41,970 nucleotides of DNA from Clostridia bacterium (GCA_017517035.1 JAFXAN010000044.1:1-41970); one strand, 5' to 3'; shown: positions 1 through 9,257, counted from the first letter of the stretch. Numbers and translations: made by a program. Notes: generated by a model not told the origin, from the letters alone.

Positions 1-165
1 ATATCCCCAAAGGGGACGGCGAGGCCAGGAATCATTCGGGTAACGCTTGAACGTGTTCATTACAGTCTGCCATTCACCCATGCCCTGCGGCCAGAACATT
101 CTTGTTCTGACCTCATCGCCGGTGTATGCAGGCCACACATATGCGGCAATATCATATTTTTTCAT
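1..165 (-). CDS. GH99-like / WbsX-type protein, N-terminal fragment
   Basis: The first 55 codons of a gene that runs off the left edge. The start ATG is at 165, preceded on the minus strand by a purine-rich AAGAAGG site. The visible protein begins MKKYDIAAYVWPAY and continues with a short acidic/Arg stretch (TGDEVRTRMFWPQG) and WPRRPLWGY. This pattern is known from the N-terminus of glycoside hydrolase family 99-like (WbsX) proteins, which share a TIM-barrel fold with endo-alpha-mannanases. No signal peptide is visible, so a cytoplasmic protein is likely. It follows the GH99-like gene at 242-1456 by 76 bases in the same direction, so the two are probably paralogues of one operon. Catalytic residues lie outside the window and the activity cannot be judged. 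Confidence 0.7.
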   Translation of the reverse strand, partial: MKKYDIAAYVWPAYTGDEVRTRMFWPQGMGEWQTVMNTFKRYPNDSWPRRPLWGY

Positions 166-241
166 TTTCTTTTCCTTCTTTCGTAGAATTTACAACGCAT
201 ATATTTTACTTTCCTTGTGATGTTTAGAAACACCTTTTAAA

Positions 242-1456
242 TCAATCGTAGTCTACACCAAATTTTTTCCGACAGTTATCAGAAAGGTCCGGAGAGCCCC
301 AGGATTTATTGAAATTCGAAAGTCCGATATCCTGCGGCATTCTGTAGTCGGGCAAGTTATCTCTAAAAGTAAGTTCTTCACGAATAGCCTGAAGATATTT
401 GAAACCAAATTCATGGGAAGGCGCAACATAATGGCCCTCGTCCCATTCATTCCAGTTATCAATCATAAATATCTTCTTGCCCCAAGCGCCATCGGGTAAT
501 GCATCTGTCATTTTCTTCATATTACGAAGAATTATTCTATAATTTTCAGCATCAAGCTTGTAGCAGAAATTATAAGCATTCTTATAATTATATCCCATAT
601 CAATCCATCGCTGACTGCGTCTCGGTGTGGTGTCGAGGAAGCAGGAGGGAGTAGGAACAAATCCCATAGGATCCTGCGCCAGCTTTCTTCTCAGCACGTC
701 AAGCTGACCGTCGATCACATCCTGCTGAGGAGGAAAATCGTAAGGGGGATGATATCCGCTGTGATAGCAAAAACGGAAATCATAGCCACTATCATAGTCC
801 GTCTTCATTCCCGCATCCGAAATATCATAGTTGAAAGTTGCAAAGGTCATACCATCAAATCCCACTTTTACGGCATACTCACGGCAGGCATCAAAGGCTT
901 TCTTCTGGGTTTCGGGGCCGCCCATAGCTTCAAGAAGTCTTGACGGCAGGTAAACGAAAAGTACGGGTTTATTATCGATAACAAGGTAATTCTCTTTTTT
1001 GAAATAGTTCTCTGTCCAGAATGGCATGAGGTTTTCGACGATATCCACAGGATCCGATGTTCCCCATCTTTTGCTGTTCTCAAACATTATGGCGAACTTC
1101 ATAAAGTTTTTGTACTTGGCATTGAAAAGTGCCTCGTGTATTGCATGTCCGCAACGAAGATCGTTTTCGGTCACGGGCTTTCCGGTATTCTCAAGATTTC
1201 TATACCAGCAATGGATAAAGCAATTTATGCCGTGCTCAACCGCCCATTTGATTTCCCAATCGCAGTATTCCGGATTCTCCTCGTCATAATATCCGCAAAG
1301 CGGAGTTCTTTCCGGAAATTCGTGAAGATCATCAAAAGCATTGTGAATCCTGGCAGCCCCCTTCTTCCAAGCAGCATAGTAATGAGCCGCAATTATTCTG
1401 TCGCTGTGCGCGGGTTTAGGCTCGGGCACATAGGTTTCCAATTTGATGTTATACAT
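242..1456 (-). CDS. GH99-like (WbsX-type) putative glycoside hydrolase
   Basis: A 404-residue protein with an AAGGAG site 8-9 bases before the ATG. Visible motifs are AAHYYAAW (res 23-30), an aromatic/Cys stretch GINCFIHCWYR (76-86), FAIMFEN (121-127) and NWNEWDEGHY (334-343). The last resembles the conserved N-x-W-N-E-W-x-E-G motif of WbsX/GH99-like proteins and supplies candidate catalytic acids (E337, D339, E340). The family is often described as glycosyltransferase WbsX, but structural relatives are hydrolases acting on alpha-mannosides or polysaccharide side chains. Which applies here cannot be seen. There is no signal peptide, so it would act inside the cell on imported oligosaccharides. 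It lies 15 bases after the alpha/beta hydrolase gene and is part of the long carbohydrate run. Confidence 0.75.
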   Translation of the reverse strand: MYNIKLETYVPEPKPAHSDRIIAAHYYAAWKKGAARIHNAFDDLHEFPERTPLCGYYDEENPEYCDWEIKWAVEHGINCFIHCWYRNLENTGKPVTENDLRCGHAIHEALFNAKYKNFMKFAIMFENSKRWGTSDPVDIVENLMPFWTENYFKKENYLVIDNKPVLFVYLPSRLLEAMGGPETQKKAFDACREYAVKVGFDGMTFATFNYDISDAGMKTDYDSGYDFRFCYHSGYHPPYDFPPQQDVIDGQLDVLRRKLAQDPMGFVPTPSCFLDTTPRRSQRWIDMGYNYKNAYNFCYKLDAENYRIILRNMKKMTDALPDGAWGKKIFMIDNWNEWDEGHYVAPSHEFGFKYLQAIREELTFRDNLPDYRMPQDIGLSNFNKSWGSPDLSDNCRKKFGVDYD

Positions 1457-1471
1457 TTTTTATTTCTCCTT

Positions 1472-2524
1472 TCATATTCCGTCGAAAAAGAACTCGAACC
1501 CCTTCTCGCTCTCGTCAAATCGGTGACCGCTTTCGTGCAGCGTGAAACGGAAGGAATCGGACGCTCCGAATTTTGCGTAATACCGTGCGGCTCTTTCCGC
1601 CTCCCCATCGACGTGTGCAAAATCAAAAACCGTATCTTTTTTGTCAACGTCTATCTGTAATCTTCTGGGAGCACACAGTGCTGCCACCTCTGCATCAAAG
1701 AAGGTATAAGCCGCATCGGTATAAAACCAATCGTAGCAGCCGTCTCGGCTTCGATCATTAAAAAATGCCACCGCATATATAGATTTTATACGGGGATCTG
1801 CCGCCGCCGTGTGAAGAGTAAAATATCCGCCGTAGGAAGCCCCCATCATGCCGGTACGATCTCCGTCAATATAATCGAGGGAATGTAGGTAATCAATAGA
1901 CCGTCTTATGCAGAACACCTCAAGTCCCGTGATGCTCAGTCCGAGCATTTTCAGCCTTCTGTCTATACGTCCTCTGTCAAATTTTATATCCAGCATCTCC
2001 TGACGTTCGCAGGTATCAAAATCCAGCTTCCAAAGCAAGAGCTGGGGCACAAAAACCGCCATCCCCCTCTCGAGCGCTCGCTTAGTAAAGAAATTATAGT
2101 TGCTGTTTCCAAGAAATTCGCTACATATCTCCGGTGTACTCCAACCACCATGCTGAGCAATAACAAGAGGTGCCTTTTTAACATTAAACGGAACCATAAA
2201 AAGTCCCCAGAACCAAAAATCGGGCATAACTTCTATCTCAAGACGGTAGATATCGCAGAAATCGTCTTTTCCCAGAAATGTCTTTTTTACATTCGGTATG
2301 TCATCAGGATACGGAACGACAGGCTGACCTATCATTTCAACAAACTTTTTGCGATATTCCTCTTGCTGAAACGCAATATCCTTTGCGAAATCATCACGGA
2401 TACCGACACTTTCGGCAAATTTCTTTTCAATAAAATCGTTTATGCAATCAAGATATTTTTTTCTGCTCGGATTGTTGGCAGAAAGATCACATTCGAAAAT
2501 TTTCTTTCCTTTATACGTTGCCAT
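1472..2524 (-). CDS. Alpha/beta hydrolase, possible carbohydrate esterase
   Basis: A 350-residue protein with AAGGAG before the ATG. The alpha/beta-hydrolase signature is clear: an HGG oxyanion-hole loop (res 125-127), the nucleophile elbow G-A-S-Y-G-G with S230, an acidic stretch DVDKKD (292-297) suited to the catalytic Asp, and the ESGHRF motif with H334 near the C-terminus. The length and the long N-terminal segment (about 100 residues before the core) resemble dienelactone-hydrolase and acetyl-xylan-esterase-like proteins. There is no signal peptide, so a cytoplasmic role is expected, for example removing acetyl or other acyl groups from imported oligosaccharides. The context (GH26 enzymes upstream, GH99-like genes downstream) supports a sugar-ester substrate, but specificity is inference only. 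Confidence 0.7.
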   Translation of the reverse strand: MATYKGKKIFECDLSANNPSRKKYLDCINDFIEKKFAESVGIRDDFAKDIAFQQEEYRKKFVEMIGQPVVPYPDDIPNVKKTFLGKDDFCDIYRLEIEVMPDFWFWGLFMVPFNVKKAPLVIAQHGGWSTPEICSEFLGNSNYNFFTKRALERGMAVFVPQLLLWKLDFDTCERQEMLDIKFDRGRIDRRLKMLGLSITGLEVFCIRRSIDYLHSLDYIDGDRTGMMGASYGGYFTLHTAAADPRIKSIYAVAFFNDRSRDGCYDWFYTDAAYTFFDAEVAALCAPRRLQIDVDKKDTVFDFAHVDGEAERAARYYAKFGASDSFRFTLHESGHRFDESEKGFEFFFDGI

Positions 2525-2592
2525 ATTACTCCTTATTTTTCCTTTGAAAAATCGATGTTATAAAATCAATTTTGAGCGTCCAATCACAAAAA

Positions 2593-4095
2593 TCAACTAT
2601 AAAGAAGCTTCTTTGTAGCCGCCTTATCAAGGAATCCGGGATTATTTGCATAGAACTCTTTTCCACGGCTCATTTCATGCATAGTAAGCTTAACTCTGCC
2701 GTTAGGAGTATCAAAGCTTGACCACGCAAGAGTATATGCAGCCTTTACGCCCTTTTCGGCAAAGTACTTGAGCATATTGCCGTAATCCTCTGCGGTAAAT
2801 GTGTAATTATCTCCAACCGTGCGGTTATCACTGGCGCTAAGCTCTCCGTACACAAATATTTTTCCTGTGGGCCTCGTTATATCCTCATATGCATATACCA
2901 ATTCTGTGGGGTCACTTTGTGCTGCTGCACCGGGATAAAAGTCAACACCAACAATGTCAACATACTCATCTCCCGGATAAGCGTAGGTAACGGTACATAC
3001 CCAATAATCCTCGGGTTTAGCACGTTTCATTACATTGGGTGAATACAGCCAGATCATGTTGTCGATTCCTCTTTCTTTTACAAAGTAATCGTACATCATT
3101 CTCCATGTCTTTATCAAGTACTCAGGCGGGAATCTGCGGGAATTTCCGCTTGCATCCTTGTATATCATTCTGTACCATGTCCATGCTCCGTTATACTCAA
3201 AGAAGGGACGAAGAATAATAGGTGCTCCGTTATCCTTGAAGATCTGAAGAAGATCACCAAGTTGTGTTACATAACCCCAAAATCTCTTGTTAATTTCTGT
3301 TCCTTCGGTTAAAAGATCCTGCCAATCCTCATCTCCTCTGGGAAAGGGATGCTTAATTGAATTTCCAGGCTGAGGATTTTCCTCGGCGGGATTTGGAAAA
3401 TGTGTCGACAAGGTTATAATACCGCCGTCGCGGATATACTCGATCATTTGGTATGCAAGCTTTACTCTGCCGCTATTTATGTTCCTTTTGTTATGAGGAT
3501 AAATCATAGGGCCAACGCAGTCCCAACCGTACATAGCCGCTTCAACTCCGCAACCTTCAACAAAATCCTTTGTCTCTTTGTCAAAAAGTTCACCGATCGG
3601 CACAGTCTGATTCATATGCTGACCAACGATTATTCTGCTATCGTCATTATAAAGCTCACCAAGAACGCTCATAAGCTTTTCTTTTGAGTATATAGCAGAT
3701 TTAGGAACAGTATAGCTCTTTCCCTCTGTGACATTCACCTCATTTGAGCCTGTTATTTTGCCACTTTCAAGATCATAGCCGAGAATATCTGCAAAAAATG
3801 CTTTTATGCAGTCATCAAGGGAATAATAATTGGCGAAAAGGATAATATTTCCATTCTCAACCTTTATTTTGTAGTTTGTAAAATCGGTATTTGTGTCATC
3901 GAGAAAGATGTAATTTTCATTGTGCTCGGAAAGCTTTTCATTTTCAATAACGGGAAGCTTATATGATGTCGCCTCTTCGATTTTTGACGCAAACTGCGAA
4001 AGTCTTTCAGCATCATCTCCGTTATAAAGATAACCCGAAATCACATATTCGCTTATATTTTTACCATTTACTTTAACTGTAAGAAAATTATTCAT
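2593..4095 (-). CDS. GH26-family glycoside hydrolase, leaderless paralogue A
   Basis: A 500-residue protein. Residues 1-130 form an N-terminal alpha/beta module shared with three other proteins of the window, resembling the small domain found before the barrel in GH67/GH20-type enzymes. Residues 135-500 form a GH26-type barrel (family of beta-mannanases and some beta-1,3-xylanases). E300 in RPFFEYNG is the expected acid/base and E418 in VYGELSA the expected nucleophile. The His that usually precedes the acid/base in GH26 is Phe here. The start is fixed by AAGGAG 9-10 bases before ATG 4095. No signal peptide follows, so the protein should stay in the cytoplasm. It lies 33 bases after paralogue B (4129-5637), with which it shares long identical DNA stretches, so it arose by tandem duplication. 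Confidence 0.85.
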   Translation of the reverse strand: MNNFLTVKVNGKNISEYVISGYLYNGDDAERLSQFASKIEEATSYKLPVIENEKLSEHNENYIFLDDTNTDFTNYKIKVENGNIILFANYYSLDDCIKAFFADILGYDLESGKITGSNEVNVTEGKSYTVPKSAIYSKEKLMSVLGELYNDDSRIIVGQHMNQTVPIGELFDKETKDFVEGCGVEAAMYGWDCVGPMIYPHNKRNINSGRVKLAYQMIEYIRDGGIITLSTHFPNPAEENPQPGNSIKHPFPRGDEDWQDLLTEGTEINKRFWGYVTQLGDLLQIFKDNGAPIILRPFFEYNGAWTWYRMIYKDASGNSRRFPPEYLIKTWRMMYDYFVKERGIDNMIWLYSPNVMKRAKPEDYWVCTVTYAYPGDEYVDIVGVDFYPGAAAQSDPTELVYAYEDITRPTGKIFVYGELSASDNRTVGDNYTFTAEDYGNMLKYFAEKGVKAAYTLAWSSFDTPNGRVKLTMHEMSRGKEFYANNPGFLDKAATKKLLYS

Positions 4096-4128
4096 TTTTA
4101 CCGTCTCCTTTTGTAGTATATCAGCAAA

Positions 4129-5637
4129 TCAATTGTAAAGAAGCTTCCTTGTTGCCGCCTTATCAAGGAAGCCCGGATTATTTGCATAGAACTCTTTTCC
4201 CTTGCTCATCTCATACATAGTGAGCTTAACTCTGCCCGCAGGAGTATTCCAGCTGGACCAGGTAAGTGCATATGCAGACTTTACGCCCCTTGCGGCAAAA
4301 TCCTTGAGCATATTGCCGTAATCCTCTGCTGTGAAGGTATAATTATCTCCAACCGTGCGAAGCCCCGGACCTGCGCTAAGCTCTCCGTAAACAAATATCT
4401 TTCCCGTGGGAGCTGTCATATCCTCATAAGCATATATCATATCAATGGGATCCTCCACCCCAGCCTTTCCGGGATACCAGTCAACACCAACTATGTCGCA
4501 GTATTCGTCACCGGGATAGCAATACATAACAGGACAAATCCAATAATCTCCCGGTTTTGGACGCTTCATAACATTGGGAGCAAATTCCCAGATCAGATTA
4601 TCAATTCCTCTTTCCTTAACAAGATAATCGTACATCATATACCAAGTCTTCTTAAGATATTCGGAAGGATACATACAGGTTATGCCGTCAGCATTCTTGT
4701 ATGTCATACCGTACCAAGTCCAGCCGCCGTTTTGCTCAAACAGAGGTCTGAAAATGATCGGTGCACCGTTATCCTTAAATATCTGCAAAAGATCGCCAAG
4801 CTGTGTTAAATAGCCCCAAAATCTCTTGTTTGTGTCTGTTCCCTCGGTTAAAAGATCCTGCCAATCGGCATCACGCCTTGGGAACAGATGCTTGATTGAA
4901 GATCCGGGCTGAGGCTCTGCCTCGGCTGGACTTGGAAAATGTGCAGAAAGAGTTATTATACCTCCGTCACGCATATATTCGATCATCTGATATGCAAGCT
5001 TTACTCTTCCGCTATTTATGTTTCTCAGGTTTTTTGGGTAGATCATAGTTCCAACGCAGTCCCAACCGTACATAGCCGCCTCAACTCCGCAGCCTTCCGT
5101 AAAAGCCTTTGTTTCAATGTCGAAAACCTCTCCGATCGGATAACCTTGATTCATATGCTGACCAACGATTATTCTGTTGTTGTCATTATAAAGCTCATCA
5201 AGAACTCTCATCAGCTTTTCCTTTGAATATATAGCAGACTTTTGGACAGAATAGCTCTTCCCTTCTGTGACATTCACCTCATTTGAGCCTGTTATTTTGC
5301 CACCGTCAAGGTCATATCCGAGAATATCTGCAAAAAATGAGTTTATGCAATCATCAAGGGAATAATAATTGGCAAAAAGAATGATATTTCCGTTCTCAAC
5401 CTTTATCTTATAGTTTGCAAAATCGGTATTGGTATCGTCAAGAAAGATGTAATTTCCATTGTATTCGGAAAGCTTTTCATTTTCGATAACGGGAAGCTTA
5501 TATGATGTCGCCTCTTCGATTTTTGACGCAAACTGCGAAAGTCTTTCAGCGTCATCTCCGTTATAAAGATACCCCGAAATCACATATTCGTTTATATTTT
5601 TTCCGTTTACTTTAACAGTGAGTAAATTTTCCTTCAT
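4129..5637 (-). CDS. GH26-family glycoside hydrolase, leaderless paralogue B
   Basis: A 502-residue protein, nearly collinear with the next gene (2593-4095). It has the same N-terminal module (res 1-131) and GH26 barrel. The expected acid/base is E301 in RPLFEQNG, the nucleophile E419 in VYGELSA. Trp/Tyr residues after the acid/base (GGWTWY) fit a sugar-binding subsite. The start has AAAGGAT 7-8 bases upstream, and the first residues (MKENLLTVKV) show no secretion signal. It follows the GH26 lipoprotein gene by 112 bases that contain a stable hairpin (5663-5708). Family-level activity (endo- or exo-beta-mannanase) is likely, but the substrate could be another beta-linked polymer. An intracellular enzyme would work on short imported oligosaccharides. 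Confidence 0.85.
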   Translation of the reverse strand: MKENLLTVKVNGKNINEYVISGYLYNGDDAERLSQFASKIEEATSYKLPVIENEKLSEYNGNYIFLDDTNTDFANYKIKVENGNIILFANYYSLDDCINSFFADILGYDLDGGKITGSNEVNVTEGKSYSVQKSAIYSKEKLMRVLDELYNDNNRIIVGQHMNQGYPIGEVFDIETKAFTEGCGVEAAMYGWDCVGTMIYPKNLRNINSGRVKLAYQMIEYMRDGGIITLSAHFPSPAEAEPQPGSSIKHLFPRRDADWQDLLTEGTDTNKRFWGYLTQLGDLLQIFKDNGAPIIFRPLFEQNGGWTWYGMTYKNADGITCMYPSEYLKKTWYMMYDYLVKERGIDNLIWEFAPNVMKRPKPGDYWICPVMYCYPGDEYCDIVGVDWYPGKAGVEDPIDMIYAYEDMTAPTGKIFVYGELSAGPGLRTVGDNYTFTAEDYGNMLKDFAARGVKSAYALTWSSWNTPAGRVKLTMYEMSKGKEFYANNPGFLDKAATRKLLYN

Positions 5638-5662
5638 TATTATATCCTTTTTCTTTTAGTAA

Positions 5663-5708
5663 GGCATAGGAAGCCTCCCCATAAAACACGGGAAAGCATA
5701 CCTATGCC
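5663..5708 (-). other. Intercistronic hairpin
   Basis: An 8-bp perfect inverted repeat (GGCATAGG at 5663-5670, CCTATGCC at 5701-5708) encloses a second short stem (CCC/GGG) with a loop of about 10 bases. On the minus strand it lies between the GH26 lipoprotein stop and the next GH26 start, and is followed by TTACTAAAAG rather than a T-run. It is therefore more like an mRNA processing or stabilising structure than a complete terminator. Confidence 0.45.
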
Positions 5709-5749
5709 AAAGTGTTTATTTTTGAATATTATTTACGTTGATTTTCAGA

Positions 5750-7777
5750 TCAATCATAAAGAAGCTCATATGTTTCGGACTTATCAAGATAGGTGTCATT
5801 ATTATAATAGAATCTATCTCCCATACCCATTTCATATATAGTCAGCTTTACTCGACCTTCGGGTGTATCCCAGCTTGACCACGCAAGAGTGTATGCCGAC
5901 TTTACACCAAGCTCGGTAAATCTCATCAACATTTCGTCATAATCCTCTGTTGTAAAGGTATAATTGTCTCCAACCGTACGGTTTGAGCCGGCGCTAAGCT
6001 CTCCATATACAAATATTTTACCTGTCTTAACCAGATCCTCATAGGATGTAAGGAGAGTGTCAGGAACCTTTTGACCGATCTCGTCCGGATACCAGTCAAC
6101 ACCAACGATATCAACATATTCATTACCGGGATAACAATCCATAACATCGCCTACAAAGGCTCCGCCGCCGCGAGCCATTACATTGGGAGCATAGAGCCAA
6201 ATAAGATTGTTAATTTCTCTTTCATTAACAAGATAGTCGTAAATAAGTATCCAAAGATCCTTTATATATTTAGGATCAATCTTCTTTTCAACACCGGATG
6301 CATTTGTCTGACCGATGCAGTACCATGTCCAGTTTCCGTTAGACTCAAGAAGGTTACGGAAAATTACAGGTGCGCCGTTTTGCTTAAGGATTTCAAAGAA
6401 ATCTCCAAGCTGCTCAAGATATCCCATAAATCTTGTATTGATTTCGGTTCCTTCAGTAAAAAGCTCCTCCCACTTGTCCTCATGGCCAAGATCACCCTTA
6501 ATTGAGTTTCCGGGGACAGGTTCTTCATCCAAAGGATTTGGGTAGTGGGGAGAGAGGGTTACGATACCGCCGCTACGCATAAATTCTGTCAGCTGGTATG
6601 CAATCTTTACTCTTGCACTTTCAAGGCTCTTCAGATTCTGGGGATATATCATAGTTCCCACAACATCCCAACCAAGAAGCGCAGGCTCTACTCCGCATTC
6701 CTCAACAAAAGCATTCATATCCCAGTCAAACACTTCACCTATCGGAATTGTCTGATTCATATGCTGACCTACTATAAGCATATCATCATTGTTGTATGCC
6801 ATTTCAAGAACTTCATAAAGCTTTTCCTTGCTATAGATGGCAGTTTTTTCAACATCATATTTTCTACCCTCGGTGATGCTTACCGCTTGTGAACCTGTTA
6901 TTTTTTCTTCCTTAAGGTCATAGCCGAGAAAATCAGCAAAAAAGCTGTTTATACAGTCATCAAGGGAATAATAATTTGCATAAAGAATTATATTTCCGTC
7001 CTCAACCTTAATTTCATAGCTTGTGAAATCGGAATTTGTGTCATCAAGCATAATGTATTTGCCATTATGCTCGGAAAGGTTTTCACTTGCAACAATTGGA
7101 AGAGTCAAATATGTTGCCTGCTCGATCTTTGCGGAAAAATCCGCAAGTCTTTCTGCTTCCATAACAGAAGTAGAGCCTGAAGGCACCTGCTTCAGGTCCA
7201 CATCATAAAGAATTCCCGAAATTACATAGTCTTTAAGATTATTGCCACCAATATCGATCTTAGAAAAGACATTTTCGTCTCTTGTTCTTACTCCTTCACC
7301 GCCGGGAACAGTAACACCTTTTTCTTTGCTTATGTAGTGCTCGATAAAATACTGAACACCCTTTTCGATAGCAAGATCCGAGCCGCCTGTAATTACTATC
7401 TTATCCCCGATCTGCTTGATAACGAACTGTGAATTTTCAAGCTTGGAAGCATCAAGACTTTTTCTTGAGGTGTTTCCTATCTGAATCTCATACTGTGTTT
7501 CTTTTTTTGTATCTACCACAGTATAAAGACGTTCTGAGGTTGCTTCTCTGATTGCAGCATCCAGAGCTTTCACAGCTTCCTTTACTCGCTCTGATGCATC
7601 TGCACTTCTTACTATGGCATAATCGGAAATATTTTTGATATTATTGACCTTAGTAGATATCACGTCCTCGGCACCACCAACATCCGATGTATTGCCAACA
7701 TCATTGCCACCGCAGCCTATAAAACAGGTAAGAATAAACAGGACAGTACACAACAATGCAAATACTTTAATTTTCAT
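5750..7777 (-). CDS. GH26-family glycoside hydrolase, lipoprotein
   Basis: A 675-residue protein. The chosen ATG at 7777 has AAAGGAAT upstream and opens a lipoprotein signal: MKIK, a hydrophobic core, and a lipobox F-I-G-C with Cys22. A longer frame upstream (to 7828) lacks a good site and would spoil the signal. After a Gly/Asp/Asn-rich tether come two related small alpha/beta modules (res 45-155 and 175-310), then a GH26 barrel (315-675). The expected acid/base is E478, in RNLLESNG instead of the usual RP-x-H-E context, and the nucleophile is E593 in VYGELSA. It should be anchored to the outer face of the cytoplasmic membrane and cut polymer or long oligosaccharides there. It is the only one of the four GH26 paralogues with two N-terminal modules. 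Confidence 0.85.
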   Translation of the reverse strand: MKIKVFALLCTVLFILTCFIGCGGNDVGNTSDVGGAEDVISTKVNNIKNISDYAIVRSADASERVKEAVKALDAAIREATSERLYTVVDTKKETQYEIQIGNTSRKSLDASKLENSQFVIKQIGDKIVITGGSDLAIEKGVQYFIEHYISKEKGVTVPGGEGVRTRDENVFSKIDIGGNNLKDYVISGILYDVDLKQVPSGSTSVMEAERLADFSAKIEQATYLTLPIVASENLSEHNGKYIMLDDTNSDFTSYEIKVEDGNIILYANYYSLDDCINSFFADFLGYDLKEEKITGSQAVSITEGRKYDVEKTAIYSKEKLYEVLEMAYNNDDMLIVGQHMNQTIPIGEVFDWDMNAFVEECGVEPALLGWDVVGTMIYPQNLKSLESARVKIAYQLTEFMRSGGIVTLSPHYPNPLDEEPVPGNSIKGDLGHEDKWEELFTEGTEINTRFMGYLEQLGDFFEILKQNGAPVIFRNLLESNGNWTWYCIGQTNASGVEKKIDPKYIKDLWILIYDYLVNEREINNLIWLYAPNVMARGGGAFVGDVMDCYPGNEYVDIVGVDWYPDEIGQKVPDTLLTSYEDLVKTGKIFVYGELSAGSNRTVGDNYTFTTEDYDEMLMRFTELGVKSAYTLAWSSWDTPEGRVKLTIYEMGMGDRFYYNNDTYLDKSETYELLYD

Positions 7778-7838
7778 TATTTTATTCCTTTCAAAAATCG
7801 AGTTTATTTGTTTCTGCACGGGAAACACACAATATAAC

Positions 7839-9257
7839 TTATTTTATCTGACTCAGATCATACATTGTGAGATATTCCTTTGTATTCTCCAGCATTTCCT
7901 TATAAAGCTCCCTTGCCTTGTCCATTGGTATCTTAACAAGAGGATTATTGACAAATGCTCGGAATACCTTCTCAAGATCACGCTCAAGCGCTCCCTCAAC
8001 GACCGTTTCCTGCTCGTCAACGATTCTGAGCACCATTGATCTTACTCCTACCGGAATCTCACCCGCAAGCAGAGGAGTGATTGAGCCGTATCTGAATGCG
8101 GCATTTGTTTCAACGATAGCACCAAGAGGCAGATTGGAGATCTGACCGTAGTTGGGAATGTTTACGTTTGTTACAAGGTCTCCTACGCCCAGAAGCGCCA
8201 GCATCTGACGAGTACTTTCCTCTCCTGTGTGTTCAACGCGGAATCTTGCCTCACGGTTGAGGTATTTCTCACGCTCACCGAACTGTCTTGCCATCTTTTC
8301 CTTTCTTGACTTAACAGTTGTCAGGAAGAAATCCCAATCCTTAACCTGTTCGGGAGAATTGAGGTACTGATAGCCGGGGATAAACTCGGAAAGGTGTCTG
8401 TCGCCTGCTGCGGCAATCACACCGAATCGCTTGAACAGATTGAACTTAACCTGCTCCATAGAAGGCTCGCCCCAGTACTTGTAAACTCCCTCGGGGTGCT
8501 TTTCGATATACTTACGGTAAACGTCAAACATATCGATATCGCCAAACTGAGCCTTTGTAAGCCATGTAAAGTGGTTTACACCAACAATGTTAATAACAAG
8601 GTCATCACGCTTTGCATCCTCAATACCGAGAACGTCCTTAAGTGCATTGCACATAAGTGTCTGAGTTGCGAACACCTCATGGCAGCAACCGAACGCCTTG
8701 ATTTCGGGGAACACCTTATAAAGTGTACGCATACAAACTGTCATGGGGTTAGTATAGTTGATTACCCAAGCATTGGGACAATTCTCCTTAATTGCCTTTG
8801 CAAATCCCTCATAGATCGGGATAGTTCTCAGTGCTCTGATGATACCGCCGGGACCGGTCGTATCACCTACAGACTGATAAATACCGTATTTTTCGGGAAC
8901 GTGTACGTCGCTCTCCATCTCATCAAATGTTCCCGGAAGAACCGAAATAAATACGAAGTCAACACCTGTCAGTGCTTCGGCAAGATCGTCAACCGCCTTA
9001 TATGTCCAGTTATTCTTGATTCTGTCATTGTTTGGCTGCTTTTCACCGTTTTCGTAATGATCGGATATCTCGTCAAGCATATTACCGAGCGCAGCATTGT
9101 CCTCAGCTGCCTTTTTATCAATATCGTAAAGTCTCATCTCACCGCCGAGTCTTGGCTCAAGCATAAGCTCTCTGAACAAATTCATTGCCCAGAATCTTGA
9201 ACCTCCGCCGATATATGCTACTTTTAAATTCATGTTGTCTTTTTTTCCGCTTTTCAT
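7839..9257 (-). CDS. GH4 family NAD-dependent glycosidase, CHEV type (LplD-like)
   Basis: A 472-residue protein. It has an N-terminal Rossmann motif (GGGSRF, res 17-22), NYTNPM (167-172), CCHEV (191-195) and VNHFTW (226-231), the hallmark order of glycoside hydrolase family 4. These enzymes use NAD+ and a divalent metal held by the Cys and His to oxidise C3 and eliminate the aglycone. The tetrad after the Cys-His reports substrate class; CHEV is the motif reported for alpha-galacturonidases (LplD type), whereas CHSV marks alpha-galactosidases. A uronic acid or related substrate is thus favoured. The start at 9257 has GGAG 8 bases upstream; an internal Met at 9233 has a weaker site. It sits between mannonate dehydratase and the GH26 lipoprotein. 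Confidence 0.85.
   Translation of the reverse strand: MKSGKKDNMNLKVAYIGGGSRFWAMNLFRELMLEPRLGGEMRLYDIDKKAAEDNAALGNMLDEISDHYENGEKQPNNDRIKNNWTYKAVDDLAEALTGVDFVFISVLPGTFDEMESDVHVPEKYGIYQSVGDTTGPGGIIRALRTIPIYEGFAKAIKENCPNAWVINYTNPMTVCMRTLYKVFPEIKAFGCCHEVFATQTLMCNALKDVLGIEDAKRDDLVINIVGVNHFTWLTKAQFGDIDMFDVYRKYIEKHPEGVYKYWGEPSMEQVKFNLFKRFGVIAAAGDRHLSEFIPGYQYLNSPEQVKDWDFFLTTVKSRKEKMARQFGEREKYLNREARFRVEHTGEESTRQMLALLGVGDLVTNVNIPNYGQISNLPLGAIVETNAAFRYGSITPLLAGEIPVGVRSMVLRIVDEQETVVEGALERDLEKVFRAFVNNPLVKIPMDKARELYKEMLENTKEYLTMYDLSQIK

Noticed and set aside
7778..7828. Upstream start for the GH26 lipoprotein.
   Set aside because: It would place 17 charged and polar residues before a textbook lipoprotein signal; the ATG at 7777 has its own site.
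8394..9200. A 268-codon plus-strand frame antisense to the GH4 gene.
   Set aside because: The GH4 motifs on the other strand are unambiguous and the antisense product is low-quality Cys/His-rich sequence typical of shadows.
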